9,314 nt of DNA from UBA12151 sp964600645 (GTDB taxonomy: Bacteria; Patescibacteriota; Minisyncoccia; Moranbacterales; UBA9337): contig CAZRJL010000037.1 in assembly GCA_964600645.1 (NCBI GenBank), positions 1-9,314 on the forward strand, in the 5' to 3' direction. Below are positions 6,666 through 9,314 of the stretch, piece after piece. The stretch's first letter is position 1, and each line of letters opens with the position of its first letter. A program made the translations under genes and the position numbers. The notes under the pieces were generated by a model. It saw only the letters and a program-made list of their open reading frames with translations. It was not told the origin of the DNA and searched no databases.

Positions 6666-6811
6666 AGCCCCGCCGTCGCTCGGAAACCTCGCCACCCCGC
6701 AAAAAAGTTTTCTTCACATTTTTTAATTTGCGCGCGCCGATTTTTTTCTTCTAAAAGGAAAAGAAAACTTTTGTGCGGGGTTCTGCTCTGAACGAGCAGG
6801 ACGGCGGGGCT
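6666..6811. repeat. 146-nt imperfect inverted repeat (large hairpin)
   Basis: Outer arms of 12 bp match perfectly (6666-6677 with 6800-6811, core AGCCCCGCCGTC). GCTCG (6678-6682) continues the pairing with CGAGC (6793-6797) across a two-base bulge. Inner arms of 20 bp with one mismatch (6695-6714 with 6761-6780) enclose a 46-nt loop that contains an alternating GCGCGC run. The structure has no T run behind it on either strand, so it is not a standard terminator. A palindromic mobile element or a structured RNA are alternatives. Confidence 0.75.
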
Positions 6812-6832
6812 GTCCGCAATTTGATTTCGCTC

Positions 6833-6875
6833 GGGCGTGGCGGAATTCCCCCCAAACCCCCCTTCCGCCACGCCC
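6833..6875. repeat. 13-bp hairpin with C-rich loop
   Basis: GGGCGTGGCGGAA (6833-6845) pairs perfectly with TTCCGCCACGCCC (6863-6875). The 17-nt loop holds two runs of six C separated by AAA. The right arm and half the loop belong to the 55-nt repeat copied at the right end of the window. Confidence 0.8.
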
Positions 6876-6908
6876 TCGCTGGGACGATTCTTTTTTTCGG
6901 CGGAATTT
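6854..6908 (+). repeat. 55-nt inverted repeat, left copy
   Basis: The 55 bases starting AAACCCCCCTTCCGCC and ending TCGGCGGAATTT are the exact reverse complement of 9260-9314. Identity ends right after 6908, just outside the stop codon of the 33-aa gene. At the other end identity may continue, because the right copy is cut by the window edge. Confidence 0.92.
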
Positions 6909-6909
6909 T

Positions 6910-7011
6910 TTAATATCCTAACACAAGCGGCAAAACAAAAGAAATAAGAACAAGTGTCACAATAACGATAACAACGACTCTCTTTATTTTATTTTGTTTA
7001 TCTGGTGTCAT
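6910..7011 (-). CDS. 33-aa single-helix membrane protein, last gene of the membrane operon
   Basis: A minus-strand ATG at 7011 opens a 33-residue frame ending at TAA 6912-6910. The product begins MTPDKQNKIKR and continues as one hydrophobic helix (about residues 12-31), an inside-positive arrangement typical of a single-pass membrane peptide. Its start overlaps the end of the 61-aa gene by 14 nt, like other junctions in this operon, which suggests translational coupling. The stop codon lies two bases outside the 55-nt repeat. I do not recognise a family. It could be a chance frame, but the charge pattern, overlap and exact fit between neighbour and repeat favour a real gene. Confidence 0.5.
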   Translation of the reverse strand: MTPDKQNKIKRVVVIVIVTLVLISFVLPLVLGY

Positions 7012-7183
7012 GTTTTTTAAACCACGCTTTTATTTTATCCCAAAATAATATCCTAACCCCGAGAAATTCCAGTCCGATGAAAACCAACCACGAACCTGGT
7101 GTAAAAGGCGTAACCAAAGCCAACAAACCGACGATAATCAGAAGAATGCCTATTATTTTTTTGGTCATTATTTTAATATTCAT
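6998..7183 (-). CDS. 61-aa two-helix membrane protein, PGPGW-like
   Basis: The protein has two hydrophobic helices (about residues 9-26 and 31-47) joined by a turn with TPFTPGSW. It ends in a basic amphipathic tail, IKAWFKKHDTR. The Pro-Gly-x-Trp turn followed by LVFIGLEFLG resembles the PGPGW family of small bacterial membrane proteins, whose function is unknown. I chose the ATG at 7183, 2 nt after the stop of the preceding gene. A TTG at 7204 would overlap that gene by 19 nt, and an ATG at 7168 would still keep both helices. The gene is fifth in the six-gene minus-strand unit. Confidence 0.72.
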   Translation of the reverse strand: MNIKIMTKKIIGILLIIVGLLALVTPFTPGSWLVFIGLEFLGVRILFWDKIKAWFKKHDTR

Positions 7184-7185
7184 TT

Positions 7186-7986
7186 TTAAATCAATTTCTG
7201 GCAATACAAATCAATTCTTTTCTGGCTGTCTAAGACTGGTTTCAAAGAAACCTCCTCAACCAAGCTATCTTCATCGTTATATCCAAACGGATTGTCCAAA
7301 TCCTTAATGAAATAAATCATATAAACCAAAATGAAGCTGACGAATGAAATGAAAAATACACTTTCGTAAAACGGATCCATTTTTATGAATATCAGCCCGA
7401 CCACAAGAATAAAAGTGATAATCTCGGCAATGGCATAGCCAGTGCCTAAAAAGGAAGTTTCTCTAATAGTGTGGATTCGGTTTATCATTTTTCGGATTGA
7501 GTTTTGCTCTTGTTTTAAGCGGACAATGAAATTCGCTTGCGTCTGGTTTTCAAAAGCAAGGAAATCGTCGTTAAAAGAAAGTAATTTTTCCATTAGATTG
7601 CTCGTCCTTTCTTTTTTGTAAAACCAGTCAACAAGCGACTTATTAAATTGCGATATTTTGAGTAAAAAATTCTTTGCCTCTTGGCTCTTTTTATTTTTAT
7701 AAATGATAAGTCCTTCGTCCGCCATTGTTTCCATACTGGCAGACAAATCACCGGGCAATTTTTCGCTTTCTTTGTAATCAACCAGCGTACCCGATATTAA
7801 AAATCCAATCAAAAAGATGTTAGCAGAAATAATCGCGGTGAATAGCGAATTTAGCGTCAAAAATTCATAGCCAAAATAGTGAATGCCAAATTTTAGCAAA
7901 ATAATAATAACGACAAAGGGAATGGTTTTTAATGCCAATCGCCATCGGGAATGAACAGGTATTTTGTTGAAAATATTTTTAATCAT
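7186..7986 (-). CDS. 266-aa integral membrane protein, possibly DUF4239/bestrophin-like
   Basis: Four hydrophobic helices are visible in a two-plus-two layout: about residues 20-40, 47-68, 180-202 and 208-228. Between the pairs lies a charged, probably helical region of about 110 residues with E.SEKLPGDLSASMETMADEG near 73-92. After the last helix comes DLDNPFGYNDEDS. This layout, and an Asn-Pro-Phe motif just after the fourth helix, recall DUF4239 or bestrophin-like proteins, some of which are ion channels, but the match is from memory and weak. The ATG overlaps the DedA stop codon in an ATGA (4 nt), so translation is very likely coupled to dedA. The basic N-terminus before the first helix supports this start. 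Confidence 0.75.
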   Translation of the reverse strand: MIKNIFNKIPVHSRWRLALKTIPFVVIIILLKFGIHYFGYEFLTLNSLFTAIISANIFLIGFLISGTLVDYKESEKLPGDLSASMETMADEGLIIYKNKKSQEAKNFLLKISQFNKSLVDWFYKKERTSNLMEKLLSFNDDFLAFENQTQANFIVRLKQEQNSIRKMINRIHTIRETSFLGTGYAIAEIITFILVVGLIFIKMDPFYESVFFISFVSFILVYMIYFIKDLDNPFGYNDEDSLVEEVSLKPVLDSQKRIDLYCQKLI

Positions 7987-8636
7987 AAAGATGATTTTAT
8001 TCTATTTTTTAATCTTGTTTTTATAACTTCAACCAATATCGGAAGAACGGAGAGTATTATTATGGCAATAATCACAACTGAAAAATTTTCCTTAATACTC
8101 GGGATATTGCCGAAAAAATATCCCAAAAGTGTAAATCCAAACACCCAAACAAATCCTCCTGTCGCGTTATAATAAACAAATTTCTTGTAATCCATTTTTC
8201 CTATGCCGGCAATAAACGGCGCAAATGTTCTGATAATTGGCACAAAGCGCGCCAAGAAAATTGTTTTGCCGCCGTATTTTTCGTAAAATTTTTGAGTTTT
8301 ATATATATGCTCCTGATTGATAGGAATTTTTGGGTTATCAATCAATTTTTGTCCAAAGTAATGCCCTATCCAGTAATTAACTGTGTCGCCTAAAAAAGCG
8401 GCGACCCAAAGCAAGAAAAGCAAAAGAGTAATATTAAAAGAGCCGATTGCCGAAAAAGCTCCGGCCGCAAAAAGAAGCGAGTCGCCTGGCAAAAATGGAG
8501 TAAACACCAATCCAGTTTCGGCGAATATAATTGCGAATAGAATCGCATAAGAAGCTGTCCCGTAACGAGAAATAATTTCGCCCAGATGAATGTCTATGTG
8601 AAGTATAAAATTAAAAATATCTGCAAAAATTTCCAT
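7983..8636 (-). CDS. DedA-family membrane protein (VTT domain)
   Basis: DedA proteins are polytopic inner-membrane proteins. Some members move undecaprenyl phosphate or phospholipids across the membrane, and their loss disturbs envelope function and pH or cation tolerance. The 217-residue protein shows the family motifs: E40 in a hydrophobic stretch, PGDSLL (50-55), GD at 83-84 with NYWIGHYFG (87-95), and ARFVPIIRTFAPFIAG (129-144). E40, D52, R130 and R136 match, within one residue, the Glu39, Asp51, Arg130 and Arg136 reported as essential in E. coli YqjA. Length is normal for the family. The ATG at 8636 lies 1 nt after the stop of the upstream 72-aa gene, and its own stop overlaps the next gene by 4 nt. 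The exact substrate is not predictable from sequence. Confidence 0.92.
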   Translation of the reverse strand: MEIFADIFNFILHIDIHLGEIISRYGTASYAILFAIIFAETGLVFTPFLPGDSLLFAAGAFSAIGSFNITLLLFLLWVAAFLGDTVNYWIGHYFGQKLIDNPKIPINQEHIYKTQKFYEKYGGKTIFLARFVPIIRTFAPFIAGIGKMDYKKFVYYNATGGFVWVFGFTLLGYFFGNIPSIKENFSVVIIAIIILSVLPILVEVIKTRLKNRIKSSL

Positions 8637-8637
8637 A

Positions 8638-8856
8638 TTAAAGTTTCTCTATTTCTTTTAAATCTTTGTCCGGCAAATACAAAATAATCAATCCTATAAT
8701 AACGCCAGCCAGTGCCGTCCAAAAATGACTTCCACCAAAAACCCATTTATCTAATTCGTCCAGCACATACCAAATCCCTCGCCAAACTAAAACTATACCA
8801 ACAATAATGGAAATGTTTTTGGCAAGATATTGTAAAGTTAATTTATTTTTTGTCAT
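8638..8856 (-). CDS. 72-aa two-helix membrane protein of unknown function
   Basis: Two hydrophobic helices (about residues 13-33 and 45-62) are joined by a short polar loop, DELDKWVFGGSH. The protein ends in a charged tail, LPDKDLKEIEKL. The N-terminus MTKNKLTLQYLAKN is basic, so both ends are probably cytoplasmic. I do not recognise a named family. The frame is open to 8889, but the ATG at 8856 sits 4 nt behind the stop of the regulator gene, as expected for a coupled pair, and the upstream part overlaps that gene. It lies between the regulator and dedA in the operon, with only 1 nt to dedA. Confidence 0.72.
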   Translation of the reverse strand: MTKNKLTLQYLAKNISIIVGIVLVWRGIWYVLDELDKWVFGGSHFWTALAGVIIGLIILYLPDKDLKEIEKL

Positions 8857-8860
8857 ATTT

Positions 8861-9061
8861 TTATTTAAATAATTCTGCCGTCGGCACACCGAGGGCTTTG
8901 GCTATTTTTTCTAATGTATCTACAGTAGGATTCGGATTTTCACCTGTTTCTATCTTCACAACCGTATTTAATGCTAAATCCGCGTCTTTTGAGAGGCGAT
9001 CTTGTGATATTCCCTTTTTAATTCGCAATTTACGGATATTTTCGCTAACTGTATTTGCCAT
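8861..9061 (-). CDS. Xre/Cro-CI family transcriptional regulator
   Basis: The 66-residue protein is a single HTH_3 domain with no effector or dimerisation domain. It contains IRKLRIKKGISQDRLS (9-24), then a recognition-helix region ALNTVVKIETGENPNPTVDTL (30-50) and IAKALGVP (53-60), the usual Xre order. Such small proteins bind DNA as dimers and often repress their own promoter. It is the first gene of the six-gene membrane unit. A seven-bp inverted repeat with arms 17 nt apart (9090-9113) lies at its promoter and is a plausible operator. It has no toxin neighbour, so an antitoxin role is unlikely. The leader of about 15 nt lacks a Shine-Dalgarno site. Confidence 0.9.
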   Translation of the reverse strand: MANTVSENIRKLRIKKGISQDRLSKDADLALNTVVKIETGENPNPTVDTLEKIAKALGVPTAELFK

Positions 9062-9083
9062 ATTGTTTTGACTTTGATAAACT

Positions 9084-9118
9084 ATTATAATACACTACTT
9101 ATATTGAGTGTATATCAA
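9084..9118 (-). promoter_or_regulatory. promoter and likely operator of the six-gene membrane operon
   Basis: A perfect minus-strand -10 box TATAAT lies at 9089-9084, within the palindrome ATTATAAT. A -35-like TTGATA is at 9118-9113, but the 23-nt spacing is too long, so the -35 contact is weak and may rely on other factors. ATACACT (9090-9096) and AGTGTAT (9107-9113) form a perfect seven-bp inverted repeat directly upstream of the -10 box, where a bound repressor would block polymerase. Confidence 0.6.
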
Positions 9119-9180
9119 CTTGCTTAATACAATGGTATCAAAAATATTAAAATTTGGCAAACAAAAAGGGAGTTCCTTAG

Positions 9181-9218
9181 TGTTGCCCGCGAATGGGTTG
9201 GGGGGGTCAGGGGCAACA
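9181..9218. repeat. hairpin with a G-quadruplex-capable loop
   Basis: TGTTGCCC (9181-9188) pairs with GGGCAACA (9211-9218). The loop carries GGG (9195-9197), a run of seven G (9200-9206) and, after TCA, GGGG (9210-9213). Together these meet the four-tract G3 rule for a plus-strand G-quadruplex that would compete with the hairpin. Confidence 0.6.
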
Positions 9219-9234
9219 TCTCTCTTGGTGGCGC

Positions 9235-9251
9235 ATTTTGCTTTGCAAAAT
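9235..9251. repeat. short perfect hairpin beside the right repeat copy
   Basis: ATTTTGC (9235-9241) and GCAAAAT (9245-9251) are perfect reverse complements around a three-base loop. The hairpin ends 8 nt before the 55-nt repeat. Confidence 0.6.
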
Positions 9252-9259
9252 ACAGCCTC

Positions 9260-9314
9260 AAATTCCGCCGAAAAAAAGAATCGTCCCAGCGAGGGCGTGG
9301 CGGAAGGGGGGTTT
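9260..9314 (-). repeat. 55-nt inverted repeat, right copy (cut by the window edge)
   Basis: This is the exact reverse complement of 6854-6908. The window ends within what would be the C-rich hairpin loop of the left copy, so the repeat probably goes on beyond the edge. Together the two copies enclose the whole six-gene membrane operon and its control region. Confidence 0.92.

Larger units (their letters stand above)
6492..6909. repeat. GC-rich palindromic repeat island without a convincing gene
   Basis: These 418 bp separate the GIY-YIG gene from the 33-aa gene. From about 6515 on they are clearly richer in G and C than the flanking genes. They hold a cluster of GCGGAC/GTCCGC half-sites (6568-6602), a 146-nt imperfect hairpin (6666-6811) and a 43-nt hairpin (6833-6875). 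The last part, 6854-6908, recurs inverted at 9260-9314. A minus-strand frame of 122 codons (6503-6871, GTG start) is open, but its product is made of repeat sequence with no recognisable domain. I treat it as repeat-encoded, not as a gene. Confidence 0.75.
9132..9314 (+). other. open frame running into the right repeat; gene or repeat-encoded
   Basis: An ATG at 9132 starts 61 codons with no stop up to the window edge. The first part reads MVSKILKFGKQKGSSLV. From about 9260 it reads through the 55-nt repeat as NSAEKKNRPSEGVAEGGF, the same frame that is open in the left copy. There is no Shine-Dalgarno site, and no domain that I recognise. It may be a real gene with a repeat inside it, or just a stop-poor GC-rich stretch. 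Confidence 0.3.

Noticed and set aside
6503..6871. 122-codon GTG-started frame on the minus strand across the repeat island
   Set aside because: The product is made only of palindromic repeat sequence, has no domain and overlaps another open frame. It is kept as a repeat property, not a gene.
6492..6909. CRISPR array or tRNA cluster
   Set aside because: The repeats are palindromic, irregular and of different lengths with no equal-sized spacers, and no cloverleaf is visible. I saw no tRNA elsewhere in the window either.
7005..7307. 100-codon open frame on the plus strand
   Set aside because: It is antisense to the 61-aa gene and the end of the 266-aa gene, both of which have clear membrane-protein patterns and coupled starts.

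Overview
The window looks like a piece of a streamlined, AT-rich bacterial genome, most likely from the Candidate Phyla Radiation (Patescibacteria, Parcubacteria-like). The reasons are indirect: tightly packed or overlapping genes with few Shine-Dalgarno sites, a bifunctional glucose/mannose-phosphate isomerase, RNase J as the visible RNA nuclease, an orphan membrane-anchored peptide-binding protein, and many very small membrane proteins. There is no rRNA or other phylogenetic marker here, so the assignment is inference.

Left part (1-5373), housekeeping. A cut-off DHH-family phosphoesterase gene on the minus strand is divergent from a plus-strand run: secG, a family-5 solute-binding protein, a Pgi/Pmi isomerase that overlaps it by 14 nt, and, after a 136-nt gap, an RNase J gene ending at a strong intrinsic terminator. 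Two back-to-back sigma70-type promoters lie at 204-278. These genes cover protein export, oligopeptide capture, sugar-phosphate interconversion and RNA turnover.

Middle part (5374-6909), accessory. A Bro-N/DinD-like gene appears to be expressed as a leaderless mRNA and carries a perfect 25-bp palindrome inside its coding region. It converges on a small GIY-YIG nuclease gene. Upstream of the nuclease lies about 400 bp without a convincing gene. This stretch is GC-rich and built of nested inverted repeats: GCGGAC/GTCCGC half-sites, a 146-nt imperfect hairpin and a 43-nt hairpin.

Right part (6910-9118), accessory. Six minus-strand genes form one tightly coupled unit: an Xre-type regulator, a 72-aa two-helix protein, a DedA-family protein, a 266-aa four-helix membrane protein, a 61-aa two-helix protein and a 33-aa single-helix protein. 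An inverted repeat in the regulator's promoter suggests autoregulation. All five genes behind the regulator encode predicted membrane proteins, so this looks like a regulated envelope module of unknown purpose.

The six-gene unit is bracketed by a perfect 55-nt inverted repeat: 6854-6908, and the reverse complement at 9260-9314, which the window edge cuts. In both copies the same reading frame stays open through the repeat. The repeat, the palindromic island and the adjacent GIY-YIG nuclease together are the most unusual signal in the window.
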